Shown here: positions 1 through 7,659 of the stretch, in pieces
Layout: each line of letters starts with the position of its first letter
How positions within the stretch are numbered: the stretch's first letter is position 1
Position numbers and translations under genes: made by a program
Source: Bacteroidales bacterium
GTDB lineage: Bacteria; Bacteroidota; Bacteroidia; Bacteroidales; F082
Direction of reading: 5' to 3'
DNA length: 64,000 nucleotides
Assembly (NCBI GenBank): GCA_017531225.1
Contig: JAFXLL010000010.1
Span: 372,001-436,000, forward strand
The notes under the pieces: model-generated
Seen by the model: only the letters and a program-made list of their open reading frames with translations
Databases searched by the model: none
Told to the model about the DNA's origin: nothing

Positions 1-276
1 GTTGCCACGCTTTGGGTGATGTGCGCCGCCACCCTCGTCACGCTGCCATGGAATGTATATCTGCAATCGGTGGCCGGGACCGGAAACACACGGATATGCC
101 TCCGTTTCGATGTGGTGGCTTTGTGCATCTACGCCGTATACTGCACCATCATCATCGGCATCCTCAAATCCAGTATTGCGTTGTGCTGGACGGCCGATGG
201 CATCTATTCGCTTTGCATCTGGATCCAGTGTATCGTGTACATCCACGGGAAAAAATGGCGCAAAAAGACAATATAA
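1..276 (+). CDS. MATE-family efflux transporter, C-terminal fragment (5' end outside window)
   Basis: An open frame runs in from the left edge and stops at TAA 274-276, giving the last 91 residues of a membrane protein. The segment GTGNTR, followed by two hydrophobic helices with a conserved Tyr/Trp pattern and a short basic tail (KKWRKK), matches the end of MATE drug/sodium antiporters of Bacteroidetes, where GTGNTR lies in the loop before the last two helices. Such proteins export cationic compounds in exchange for Na+ or H+. The substrate cannot be judged from this fragment. The family call rests on pattern recognition of a short piece and is fairly but not fully secure. Confidence 0.6.
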   Translation, partial: VATLWVMCAATLVTLPWNVYLQSVAGTGNTRICLRFDVVALCIYAVYCTIIIGILKSSIALCWTADGIYSLCIWIQCIVYIHGKKWRKKTI

Positions 277-315
277 TTTGATTTTGAGCAGTTACTAAAC
301 AAAGAACCTAACAAT

Positions 316-963
316 ATGCGTAAACATAGAATCGTCAGATTATTTGAGTCAAGGAAAGGACATCTTGATTCACGAGTGATGCAGGATTATATCAGTAATG
401 GAATCGCCACCATTCCTTGCCGCGTTTCCGACTACTACGATATCATCAGCACCTATAGCATCAAGAGTTTTGAGACACTGAATACGGACTTCGTGGAGTA
501 TCTTAAAATATCCGCCGAGGTGATACCGTCCGAATATCCCCTTGTCTTGGAATTCGTTGAAGACACCCTGTCGCAGGAGGAAAAGAAGACCATCAAAGAA
601 ACCATCCGCGAGTATTTCGCCTATAATCTCGGCATGGTGGAAAAGCACCTGAAGCGACATACGAAAAGGTTCATCCTTATGTGTATCGGCATGATTCTGT
701 CTGGAGTGTTGCTGTGGCTTTCGCAAGAAATGGCAGAGGTGCCGCGCGAAATGTTCTATGTCCTGTTCTGGTTTTTGGGCGACACCTTGTGCGACTATAT
801 CTTCCTGACAGGGTACGATCTTCGCAAGGACAAACGGACGGCCGGACGGCTTGCGAGTGTCAAAGTGAAGTTCTCCAAAAACTTCGACGAGTCCGACTAC
901 ACGGAAAAAGAAGTGGACAAATTGTATTCCGAAGTTGAAAAAGACGTAAAAGAAACACTATAA
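316..963 (+). CDS. Hypothetical protein with two membrane helices
   Basis: This 215-residue protein matches no family I recognise. The first ~115 residues are soluble and charged; two hydrophobic helices follow (about 118-136 and 144-166) separated by a short acidic loop. The C-terminal ~45 residues are again highly charged (Lys/Glu/Asp-rich) and probably cytoplasmic. There is no signal peptide or lipobox. It starts 39 bp after the MATE fragment and ends 26 bp before the amidohydrolase, all on the same strand, so the three may share a transcript. Even codon use and a full-length frame support a real gene. Function is unknown. Confidence 0.7.
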   Translation: MRKHRIVRLFESRKGHLDSRVMQDYISNGIATIPCRVSDYYDIISTYSIKSFETLNTDFVEYLKISAEVIPSEYPLVLEFVEDTLSQEEKKTIKETIREYFAYNLGMVEKHLKRHTKRFILMCIGMILSGVLLWLSQEMAEVPREMFYVLFWFLGDTLCDYIFLTGYDLRKDKRTAGRLASVKVKFSKNFDESDYTEKEVDKLYSEVEKDVKETL

Positions 964-989
964 AAAAACAAATCATAAAAATTGAAATT

Positions 990-2615
990 ATGAAAGCAGA
1001 GAAAATTATTCTTGGGAATGTCATCACAATGGATGCGTTCAAACCCTATGCTGAAGCTATAGCGGTGGCCGATGGAAAAATCATCTATGTCGGAAGCAAG
1101 GATGCTGCCATGAAACTTCAAGGGGATAAGACCATGGTTTTGGATTATGGGAGCAATACCATTTATCCGGGTTTCCTTGAGGCACATTGCCATCCCGGAT
1201 TTGCAGGTAACATCATGTTCGGCAGGGCAAACCTGGCAGAAGGAAACACGCCAGAGGACTACCTGGCCATTCTAAAAAAGTATGTCGAAGAGAATCAGGA
1301 TAAACCACACATAGTGGGTTCGGGCTGGGCAGACGATCTGCTGTATCAGCTCAATGCCAAGCAATTGGATCAGATATGTCCGGACAAGCCCATGATCAAT
1401 CAAAGCAGCAGCGGCCACATGATGTGGGTCAACACCAAGGCTATGGAGGCCTTCGACATCAATGAAGAAGCTGTGAAACAATGGGGAACGGAATGTATCC
1501 ATGTAGATGAGAATGGCAAGCCGAACGGCCTGCTTGCCGAAAAGCCCGCCATCGATCTGGTCAAGAGGGTCCAGCCGGATCTTGCGCAGGCGAAGAAGGA
1601 GCTGTTAGGCTTCCAGCAATACGCTTTTTCAAACGGGTATACGGGTGTATACGACGCCGGTTACCAGCTTCTGACCAAGCATGACCCCCGTGCCTACAAG
1701 GAGCTTGACGATGAAGGCAAGCTGAAGATGTATTCCTTCTGTGGCAGTTTCGTCAACGACAACACAGATACCCCTGAAGAGGACATGGATAGGATTGCTC
1801 AGGAGGCAAAGGAATATAACGGCAAGCATGTGAAGGTAATCGGCGCTAAAGTCTTTGCCGATGGAGTCGTGGAGGGTCATACCGCATGGATGCTGGACGA
1901 CTATGTGGATAAACCAGGGTACAAAGGCGTAAGAAGATTCGATGACCATGACAAGATGGTAAGGCTCGTCAAGGCGGCGGCGACGCACCAGATGAACGTT
2001 CACATCCATTCCATCGGCGACGGCGCCACCCGGGCATGGATCGACGCTATTGCCGAAGCGCAGACCGAAGTGGGCAATTTCGACATGAGAAATGCCCTCG
2101 CACATCTGCAAGAAGTGACTCCAGAAGATGTGAAGAGAATCGGTGAATATAACATTATGGCTGTATGCGGTATCATGTGGGCCATCAAGCATCCTGCCGG
2201 CTTTCCGCAGGAGGTTGCCTATGTGGGCGAAGAGAAGTCCAACAATGCCTATCCGGTCAAATCCATCATGGATGGAGGCGGTGTGGTTGCCAACCATTCA
2301 GACTACCCTGTATCCCCCCTGTTCAGTGCCGTCCAGGCATTCTGCATGGGAGTATTGAAGAAGCTGCCGTCATATCCTGACGAATATATCAGAAATATCG
2401 ACCAGGCTGTCAGCCGATATGAGGCACTGCAGACCCTGACAAGCAATGTGGCCTACATGTGGCATGAAGAGGACAGGATGGGGTCCATCAGCTTAGGCAA
2501 GCTCGCCAACTTCGCTGTCTTGGACCGTGACTTCATGCACGACGATTTTGCAGAGATTGAGAAGGCCAACATCATCGCCACCATCGTGGACGGCGAGGAA
2601 GTCTATTCACGTTAA
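990..2615 (+). CDS. Metal-dependent amidohydrolase (amidohydrolase 3 / YtcJ-like)
   Basis: The 541-residue protein has the layout of the amidohydrolase-3 branch: an N-terminal beta-sandwich strand block, then a TIM barrel starting at the metal-binding H-C-H pair (His66, Cys67, His68), a second His pair in VHIHSIGD (His338, His340) and the barrel Asp in NHSDYPVS (Asp438). These enzymes hydrolyse amide or cyclic amide bonds. The substrate of YtcJ-like members is mostly unknown, so none is assigned. No signal peptide is present, so it is cytoplasmic. Length fits the family (about 530-560). It follows the two-helix membrane protein by 26 bp and may be cotranscribed. Confidence 0.85.
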   Translation: MKAEKIILGNVITMDAFKPYAEAIAVADGKIIYVGSKDAAMKLQGDKTMVLDYGSNTIYPGFLEAHCHPGFAGNIMFGRANLAEGNTPEDYLAILKKYVEENQDKPHIVGSGWADDLLYQLNAKQLDQICPDKPMINQSSSGHMMWVNTKAMEAFDINEEAVKQWGTECIHVDENGKPNGLLAEKPAIDLVKRVQPDLAQAKKELLGFQQYAFSNGYTGVYDAGYQLLTKHDPRAYKELDDEGKLKMYSFCGSFVNDNTDTPEEDMDRIAQEAKEYNGKHVKVIGAKVFADGVVEGHTAWMLDDYVDKPGYKGVRRFDDHDKMVRLVKAAATHQMNVHIHSIGDGATRAWIDAIAEAQTEVGNFDMRNALAHLQEVTPEDVKRIGEYNIMAVCGIMWAIKHPAGFPQEVAYVGEEKSNNAYPVKSIMDGGGVVANHSDYPVSPLFSAVQAFCMGVLKKLPSYPDEYIRNIDQAVSRYEALQTLTSNVAYMWHEEDRMGSISLGKLANFAVLDRDFMHDDFAEIEKANIIATIVDGEEVYSR

Positions 2616-2656
2616 ATACATAACAACTAACAAGTTTATCTATAAAGGAGAACATT

Positions 2657-2728
2657 ATGATTTTTAAAGAACTCACACCCGATCATCCCGACATTCCTGC
2701 GGTCAAAGGACGATTCAATGTCCCGTAG
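2657..2728 (+). CDS. Possible 23-residue ORF or gene remnant with a strong ribosome-binding site
   Basis: In the 141-bp gap after the amidohydrolase, AAAGGAG lies 6 bases ahead of an ATG opening a 23-codon frame that ends in TAG (2726-2728). A clear Shine-Dalgarno is unusual in this window, where most starts have none. The peptide starts MIFKELTPDHPD and looks like the beginning of a longer soluble protein, so a truncated remnant is as likely as a real micro-protein. No function can be assigned. Confidence 0.3.
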   Translation: MIFKELTPDHPDIPAVKGRFNVP

Positions 2729-2756
2729 CTATTCCATCTAACTAAAAACGACAATC

Positions 2757-3314
2757 ATGCAAACAAGATTCAAAGAGAGAGCTAAAGTCATTGACATTGT
2801 AATTACCGCCGTGGCCGCCATGCTCTCGGTGGGCACGATGCTTTACGGCATTTTCCATTACGGGCTTAGTGAAACCTGGCCTGAGTTGGTGCTCAACGTG
2901 TTCTACATCGCCTGCGTGGTGATGATATGGATGTATTTCTTCAACACAGGCATCACCACACAGCAGTTCAACTATTGGTGTACCATCTGTGTTGGCATCA
3001 CGGTGATGCTACGCGACATTCTTTTCTCTCCTCAGATGGCCTATTACCCCATCAGTTTGGCTTGTTCCACCCTGTCGGTGACGCTGCTCTGTATGCTGAC
3101 TTACTTTTATGCGCGCAAAGACTGGGAGGGCTATACCAAACGGAACTTGTGGATGATTTGCATCATCGACGCACTCATCGCCCTACTCTATAACATCGAC
3201 ATTATGCTCGAACCTTCCGACGAATTCACGGCGTATTCTATCACAGAAATCTGGATTCGTCCAACCATCACCTACGGGCTTGTGGCCTGTTTCGTTTCGG
3301 AAACCAAAAAGTAG
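2757..3314 (+). CDS. Hypothetical multi-pass membrane protein
   Basis: This 185-residue protein is mostly hydrophobic, with about five predicted helices (near 12-33, 44-62, 72-90, 98-118 and 129-150) and short charged loops; the N-terminus is basic (RFKERAK), suggesting an inside location. No family motif was recognised. It follows the amidohydrolase after a 141-bp gap and converges on the fucosidase gene, with only two bases between the stop codons. Intact frame and codon use support a real gene. Confidence 0.65.
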   Translation: MQTRFKERAKVIDIVITAVAAMLSVGTMLYGIFHYGLSETWPELVLNVFYIACVVMIWMYFFNTGITTQQFNYWCTICVGITVMLRDILFSPQMAYYPISLACSTLSVTLLCMLTYFYARKDWEGYTKRNLWMICIIDALIALLYNIDIMLEPSDEFTAYSITEIWIRPTITYGLVACFVSETKK

Positions 3315-3316
3315 AT

Positions 3317-4717
3317 TTAATACCGCATTTCAAACACCACCGCATGGCGCGTTTCAAAGTCATTCGGGAAGTCAATACGGTAACGACCATCAGCCTCTCT
3401 GGAAAGGGAGGCTTTTTTCTTGCTTCCCAGCACCTTGATCTTTCCTGATTTAAGGCTGATCGGAGCCTCAAACCAATAGGTATCCGGCACAGGGCTCTCT
3501 TGCTCATCCAACAAGAAGATGGCATACACTTTATCGCCTTTCTGCGTGAAGCGGAACTTTCCGTAAGTAAATGGATAAATAGGTCTTGTGCCGTAAATGG
3601 CTTCGCCGTTCACCTGCATCCATTCGCCGATTTCTTTCATGCGAAGCAATGCCGTATCGGGTAGGTTGCCATCGGCATCGGGACCTACGTTAAGGAGGAA
3701 ATTGCCGCCTTTGGCCACAATGTCGCACAAAAGATGGATGAGCTTATTGGTACTTTTATACTGGTCAGTAGAGACATACGACCATGAATTGCCCATCGAC
3801 ATGCAGGTCTCCCATGGATAAGGAAGAAGGCTATCCGGTACCTGTTGTTCTGGGGTCTGGTAGTTTTCGTACTTCCCTCCTACTGAGCGATCCACGATGA
3901 TCAGGTCGGGGTTGTTCTCACGAGCCATGGCCGCAATCTTGGGCATGTCCACATCTTGGATATAGCCTTGGCAACCCAGCCACGGACGGGTTTCCTCGTT
4001 CACGCTCCATTCGGGACGCACCCAGCCGCCATCAAGCCAAAGGATGTCAATGCCGCCATAGTTGTGGGTAATCTCCTTGATTTGATTGAAAGTGAAGTCT
4101 TTATATTTTTGGAAACGCTCGGGATGCACCGTCGGGTCGTAGTTCACATTGCGGTCGGGGGTCGCCCATTCGTGTGCCCAGTAGTCATCGCAGTGCCAGT
4201 CGGGTTTGGAGAAGTAGAGGCCTGTCCAGAAGCCTTTTTCACGGAAAGCCTTCACCACCTCACCAGTAATGTCAGCTCGCGGATTCTCAGAAAAAGGACA
4301 AGATGGATCAGTGGTAGAATAAGTGGTTTCTTTGGTGCCGAACATGCAGAAGCCGTCGTGGTGTTTGGTCGTAAAGACCACGTATTTCATGCCAGCGTTT
4401 TTAGCTGCCACAGCCCATTTTGCAGGGTCGAAATTCTTGGGATTAAACGTTTTATTAAGATTCTGGTAATCAATCTTATACTGATAATAATCAGCCCCAT
4501 CGCGATTGATCCAAGGCTCGTTGCAGATGGACCATGACTCCACGACTTCCCATTGGGCGTACATCCCCCAATGCATCATGAAGCCAAATTTAAGGTCTTG
4601 CCACTCGTGGATACGGTTGACGATAATCGGATCAGTTTCAGGTTTTTGGTCGGTTTGGGCAAACGCCATTGTCCACGCAAGGCACAACAGCGTCAAAAGG
4701 AGAGGTTTTTGTTTCAT
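3317..4717 (-). CDS. Secreted alpha-L-fucosidase, glycoside hydrolase family 29
   Basis: The protein hydrolyses terminal alpha-L-fucose from glycans by a retaining mechanism, probably in the periplasm or on the cell surface. The frame opens at 4738, but the ATG at 4717 gives a clean signal peptide (MKQKPLLLTLL...AFAQ) and avoids overlapping the upstream gene, so I prefer it (466 residues). GH29 hallmarks are the N-terminal MHWGMYAQW, the TTKHHDGFCM strand and DILWLDGGW, whose second Asp (about Asp229) is the expected nucleophile; the acid/base is variable in GH29 and was not assigned. The gene lies 13 bp after the small 65-codon gene, so it could be read from the same transcript. It stands alone, without SusCD or other polysaccharide-locus genes. 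Confidence 0.9.
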   Translation of the reverse strand: MKQKPLLLTLLCLAWTMAFAQTDQKPETDPIIVNRIHEWQDLKFGFMMHWGMYAQWEVVESWSICNEPWINRDGADYYQYKIDYQNLNKTFNPKNFDPAKWAVAAKNAGMKYVVFTTKHHDGFCMFGTKETTYSTTDPSCPFSENPRADITGEVVKAFREKGFWTGLYFSKPDWHCDDYWAHEWATPDRNVNYDPTVHPERFQKYKDFTFNQIKEITHNYGGIDILWLDGGWVRPEWSVNEETRPWLGCQGYIQDVDMPKIAAMARENNPDLIIVDRSVGGKYENYQTPEQQVPDSLLPYPWETCMSMGNSWSYVSTDQYKSTNKLIHLLCDIVAKGGNFLLNVGPDADGNLPDTALLRMKEIGEWMQVNGEAIYGTRPIYPFTYGKFRFTQKGDKVYAIFLLDEQESPVPDTYWFEAPISLKSGKIKVLGSKKKASLSREADGRYRIDFPNDFETRHAVVFEMRY

Positions 4718-4730
4718 TAAAGTCAGTGCA

Positions 4731-4928
4731 TTATGCACCCATCAGTGTTTTCACATCTTTTGCCTTAACAGTATAGATGTTGCCTTTTTCGTCACAGAAG
4801 CACATGGTGCCATTATGTCTGCTACGCATGATCACAAGACGTCTGAAAGAGACGTCGAGGCCGCACATCAACTGCTTAGTCAATGGAGAGACCTCTTCTT
4901 TTTTAGCATTCACTTTTACCGTTGTCAT
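4731..4928 (-). CDS. Small hypothetical protein, possible partner of the zeta-toxin-like kinase
   Basis: A 65-residue protein whose start overlaps the last 26 bases of the zeta-like kinase gene, which implies translational coupling. It is basic, with RRLVIMRSRHNG in the middle followed by a CFCDEKGN turn and a Lys-rich end. I do not recognise a family. The overlap and size suggest the antitoxin slot of a toxin-antitoxin pair, but in classical epsilon-zeta loci the antitoxin precedes the toxin, so that role is only inferred. Confidence 0.55.
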   Translation of the reverse strand: MTTVKVNAKKEEVSPLTKQLMCGLDVSFRRLVIMRSRHNGTMCFCDEKGNIYTVKAKDVKTLMGA

Positions 4929-5487
4929 ATTGTCTGATCATTTTAAATTTTTCTTCATTATAAACCTTCACTGCATCGTAGTTCCCTTCGGCAATGACCT
5001 CGCGGGGCATGATGGAATTGTCGATCAAGATGAAGTAATCCACCACGGGGCAATACAGTTTGAACAGGTTGCGGATGCCAGTGACGTAACGGCGACGGAT
5101 GACCGCCTCCTCAACGTTATGACCGCCGTTCTTCACCCTTTCGGCGACGCGCTTCAGGGCAAGCTCGGGGCTCTGCAACCAAAAATAAATAAGGTGGGTA
5201 TTGTAGCCCTTCTCCTGGGCTTTTTGAACGAGAGCGTGATATGACTTGGTAGCCAAGGTGGTCTCAATGGCAAAGTCAGCATCCTCCGCGATGAGCTTCT
5301 TGATCCGGGAAAGCATCAGCTTCGCGGCAGGCAACAAAGCCCCCTCGGGATTGAGCGGTGAAAGACCCTTGGCAATCTCGTCGCAATTGACGAACTCCCG
5401 GCATTGCAGTGTTTCAGGCAATACCGTCATTGACGCAGTAGTCTTACCAGCACCATTACAGCCTGATATGATATACAGGTTCGGCAT
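4903..5487 (-). CDS. Zeta-toxin-like P-loop kinase
   Basis: The 194-residue protein opens with a strand and the Walker A loop GCNGAGKTT (residues 9-17), followed by FVNCDEIAKGLSP and, later, FAIETTLATKS. This is the layout of the zeta toxin / PezT kinase family, in which the Asp of the NxDEI motif acts in phosphorylating a UDP-sugar peptidoglycan precursor. Many Bacteroidetes homologues of this compact form are uncharacterised, and some may be ordinary small-molecule kinases. It overlaps the 65-codon gene downstream by 26 bases, consistent with a two-gene module. A tRNA-Pro on the same strand ends 33 bp upstream, so both could be read from one promoter. Confidence 0.75.
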   Translation of the reverse strand: MPNLYIISGCNGAGKTTASMTVLPETLQCREFVNCDEIAKGLSPLNPEGALLPAAKLMLSRIKKLIAEDADFAIETTLATKSYHALVQKAQEKGYNTHLIYFWLQSPELALKRVAERVKNGGHNVEEAVIRRRYVTGIRNLFKLYCPVVDYFILIDNSIMPREVIAEGNYDAVKVYNEEKFKMIRQYDNGKSEC

Positions 5488-5519
5488 GAAATAAAAACCT
5501 CTCTCGTTTTCAAATAAAG

Positions 5520-5593
5520 TCGGGATGACAAGATTCGAACTTGCGGCCTCTTCGTCCCGAACGAAGCGCGCTACCGGGCTGCGCTACATCCCG
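5520..5593 (-). tRNA. tRNA-Pro (anticodon CGG)
   Basis: Read on the minus strand the sequence folds as a full cloverleaf: acceptor stem CGGGATG/CATCCCG, D arm GCGC/GCGC, anticodon stem CTTCG/CGAAG around the loop TTCGGGA (anticodon CGG, reading CCG), and a T arm with TTCGAAT. The discriminator base is A and CCA is not encoded. A promoter box lies 14 bp ahead. Confidence 0.95.
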
Positions 5594-5607
5594 AAACTTT
5601 CAGACTG

Positions 5608-5615
5608 CAAAGATA
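5608..5615 (-). promoter_or_regulatory. Promoter for tRNA-Pro (minus strand)
   Basis: On the minus strand TATCTTTG fits the Bacteroidetes -7 box TAnnTTTG. A TTG (CAA on plus, 5634-5636) sits 18 bases further upstream, the right spacing for the -33 element. The mature tRNA starts 14 bp downstream. Confidence 0.75.
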
Positions 5616-5676
5616 CGATTTTTTCGAAAAATGCAAGAAAAACTTTATCCGTTTTTTCAACAAAAAGGCCTGACCC

Positions 5677-6243
5677 TTAAAAAGAGATTATCCCAAGATG
5701 TTCTAACAAAATCTTCAAACCAATGAGTATCAAGATGATACCACCAATGATTCCGGCCGACTTTTCGAATTTGGAACCGAACACATTACCAATTTTCACC
5801 CCTAAAACCGAAAAAGCGAAAGTGGTTAGTCCGATGATAAGCACCGACGACCAGATCTTCACTTGGATACAAGCGAAGGAAATGCCCACGGCCAGGGCAT
5901 CGATGCTGGTGGCAATGGCGAGGAGCAGCATGGTCTTGAAGTCCAAGGAACTGTCGCTGGATTCTTCCTCCTTCGAAAACGCCTCGCGGATCATGTTGGC
6001 ACCGATCAAAAACAGCAGTCCGAAAGCAATCCAATGGTCCACCGCTGTGATATACTGCTCGAACTGAGATCCGAGGAAATAACCCACCAATGGCATCAAG
6101 GCCTGAAAAAATCCGAACCACAGCCCGCAGGTTAAAGCCGTTTTCCATGAAAACTTCCTGGCAATCAACCCTTTACAAATAGACACCGAAAAAGCGTCCA
6201 TCGAAAGGCCGATACCGATCAAAAGAACCTCAACAAAACCCAT
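5677..6243 (-). CDS. mntP: Manganese efflux pump MntP family
   Basis: The 188-residue protein is a six-helix membrane protein made of two similar halves, each with the family signature: [14 protein letters not shown] near residue 13 and [12 protein letters not shown] in the second half. The Asp residues of these repeats are needed for Mn2+ export in the known family. Length is typical (about 185-190). It exports excess manganese across the inner membrane. No yybP-ykoY-type riboswitch fits in the 63-bp divergent gap to the next gene; a promoter box stands 20 bp before the start. Confidence 0.92.
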   Translation of the reverse strand: MGFVEVLLIGIGLSMDAFSVSICKGLIARKFSWKTALTCGLWFGFFQALMPLVGYFLGSQFEQYITAVDHWIAFGLLFLIGANMIREAFSKEEESSDSSLDFKTMLLLAIATSIDALAVGISFACIQVKIWSSVLIIGLTTFAFSVLGVKIGNVFGSKFEKSAGIIGGIILILIGLKILLEHLGIISF

Positions 6244-6262
6244 TGCAATCTTTTTAAGGCCA

Positions 6263-6270
6263 CAAAAATA
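6263..6270 (-). promoter_or_regulatory. Promoter of mntP (minus strand)
   Basis: Minus-strand TATTTTTG matches the Bacteroidetes -7 box and lies 19 bp ahead of the mntP start codon. It stands back to back with the box at 6279-6286, so the 63-bp gap is a compact divergent promoter. Confidence 0.6.
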
Positions 6271-6278
6271 GTTTTTTT

Positions 6279-6286
6279 TATTTTTG
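6279..6286 (+). promoter_or_regulatory. Promoter of the BamA-like gene
   Basis: TATTTTTG matches the Bacteroidetes -7 box, 20 bp ahead of the ATG at 6307. No convincing -33 TTG was seen at the usual distance. Confidence 0.55.
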
Positions 6287-6306
6287 CCCCGTCAAATTAT
6301 CGAAAC

Positions 6307-7659
6307 ATGAAAAAACATTTACTTATTGCTTTTGCGCTGCTGCTTTCGGTCAGCGCCTTTTCACAAGAGAAAAAAGAAATCGTAAAAAAAGGTTGGAACT
6401 TCGGTCCCCTGCCGGTATTGGGTTATGACAGCGACCTGGGCTTCCAATATGGCGCTTGTGTTGACATCTTCAACTTCGGCGACGGCACACGCTATCCGCG
6501 CTACTTCTACAAGTTCAACGTGGAGGTCTCACGTTACACTAAAGGTTCGGGCGTTTTCCGCTTCTACAGCGACATGCCGTACCTTGTCGAGGACACCAAG
6601 TTCTTCGTTGACCTCACCTATAACTATTCCAAGAAGTTCGAGTTCTTCGGCTTCAACGGTTATGAAGCAGGACCCTACGACCCTGTTGCCGAGTCCCTTC
6701 AACCATTGATCGAACTGGATCCTAAATTGGATACTGCAAGCGGCTACCACTTTATCAAGCGTAACACCCTTCGTTTTGTAGGCTCCATGCAGCGCAAGTT
6801 CTTCAACGTGCCCAACCTGAACTGGGTGGCTGGTTTGGCCTATTACAACGTGGCCACTGACAGCATCGAACTTGATAAATATAAAGGCCAGCCGACCTTA
6901 TACACCAATTATGTGAATGCCAGCGTCATCAAAGATAACGAGAAGAGCGGCGGTAACATCGCCCAACTCCGTCTCGGCCTCATCTACGACAGCCGCGACC
7001 ATAACAGCGATCCCTCCAAGGGTATCTACGCCGAATACACCCTCACCGGCTCCTCCGACTTCATCGACGGAAACGGTTACAATGCCTTGATCCAGACTTT
7101 CATCTGGCGTCATTACATTCCGATTTACAAGAACAAACTTACCTTTGCCTACCGTTTGGGCGTGCAACATAAGATTGCCGGCAACATGCCTTGGTACATG
7201 ATCAACAACCTCAACACCCCCTTCTTCCAGAAGATGTACACCGAAGGCTTGGGCGGCGTCGTGACCATGCGTGGCGTGAACCGCAACGGCGTCCTCGGCG
7301 ACGGCTTCGTGTTGGGTAATGCGGAACTCCGTTGGCACTTCCTCGATTTCCAATTCATCAACCAGAACTGGCAGTTGGCCTTCGCACCGTTCTTCGATGC
7401 TGGTATGATTATCCAACCCTTCAGGGAAGAGGAATTGAAACAGGCTCAATTGGATTACGAAGCCAGCCTTCCCGAAGGTCAAGTGGCGGAGAAGATTTAT
7501 TATAGTGGTGAAAAAGAAGGCCTCCACATGAGCGCTGGTGCCGGCATCAAGATCATCATGAACCGCAACATGATCCTTGGCGTTGACGTGGGTCGCGCAT
7601 TAGATGCCCGCGACGGGAAAAAGTTCAAGGTCGCCGTTGGATTTAACTATATTTTCTAA
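6307..7659 (+). CDS. BamA/TamA-family outer-membrane beta-barrel protein
   Basis: A 450-residue protein with a signal peptide (MKKHLLIAFALLLSVSAFSQ). The mature part begins GWNFGPLPVLGYDSDLG and continues as alternating amphipathic strands. The second half has the surface-antigen (D15) pattern, for example YDSRDHNSDPSKGIYAEY and GLGGVVTMRGVNRNGVLGDG, the latter resembling the VRGY/F loop of Omp85 proteins. It ends in VGFNYIF, a C-terminal Phe beta-signal. There are no POTRA domains, so it belongs to the small barrel-only branch common in Bacteroidetes rather than being BamA itself. Its substrate is unknown. It overlaps the acyltransferase gene tail-to-tail by 4 bases. Confidence 0.8.
   Translation: MKKHLLIAFALLLSVSAFSQEKKEIVKKGWNFGPLPVLGYDSDLGFQYGACVDIFNFGDGTRYPRYFYKFNVEVSRYTKGSGVFRFYSDMPYLVEDTKFFVDLTYNYSKKFEFFGFNGYEAGPYDPVAESLQPLIELDPKLDTASGYHFIKRNTLRFVGSMQRKFFNVPNLNWVAGLAYYNVATDSIELDKYKGQPTLYTNYVNASVIKDNEKSGGNIAQLRLGLIYDSRDHNSDPSKGIYAEYTLTGSSDFIDGNGYNALIQTFIWRHYIPIYKNKLTFAYRLGVQHKIAGNMPWYMINNLNTPFFQKMYTEGLGGVVTMRGVNRNGVLGDGFVLGNAELRWHFLDFQFINQNWQLAFAPFFDAGMIIQPFREEELKQAQLDYEASLPEGQVAEKIYYSGEKEGLHMSAGAGIKIIMNRNMILGVDVGRALDARDGKKFKVAVGFNYIF

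Noticed and set aside
1629-2297. Long open frame antisense to the amidohydrolase
   Set aside because: It mirrors the codon pattern of the real gene, has no promoter or start signal, and encodes no recognisable motif. Many similar antisense frames across the window were dropped for the same reason.
6244-6306. yybP-ykoY manganese riboswitch ahead of mntP
   Set aside because: The divergent gap is 63 bp and is taken up by two promoter boxes; there is no room for the aptamer.
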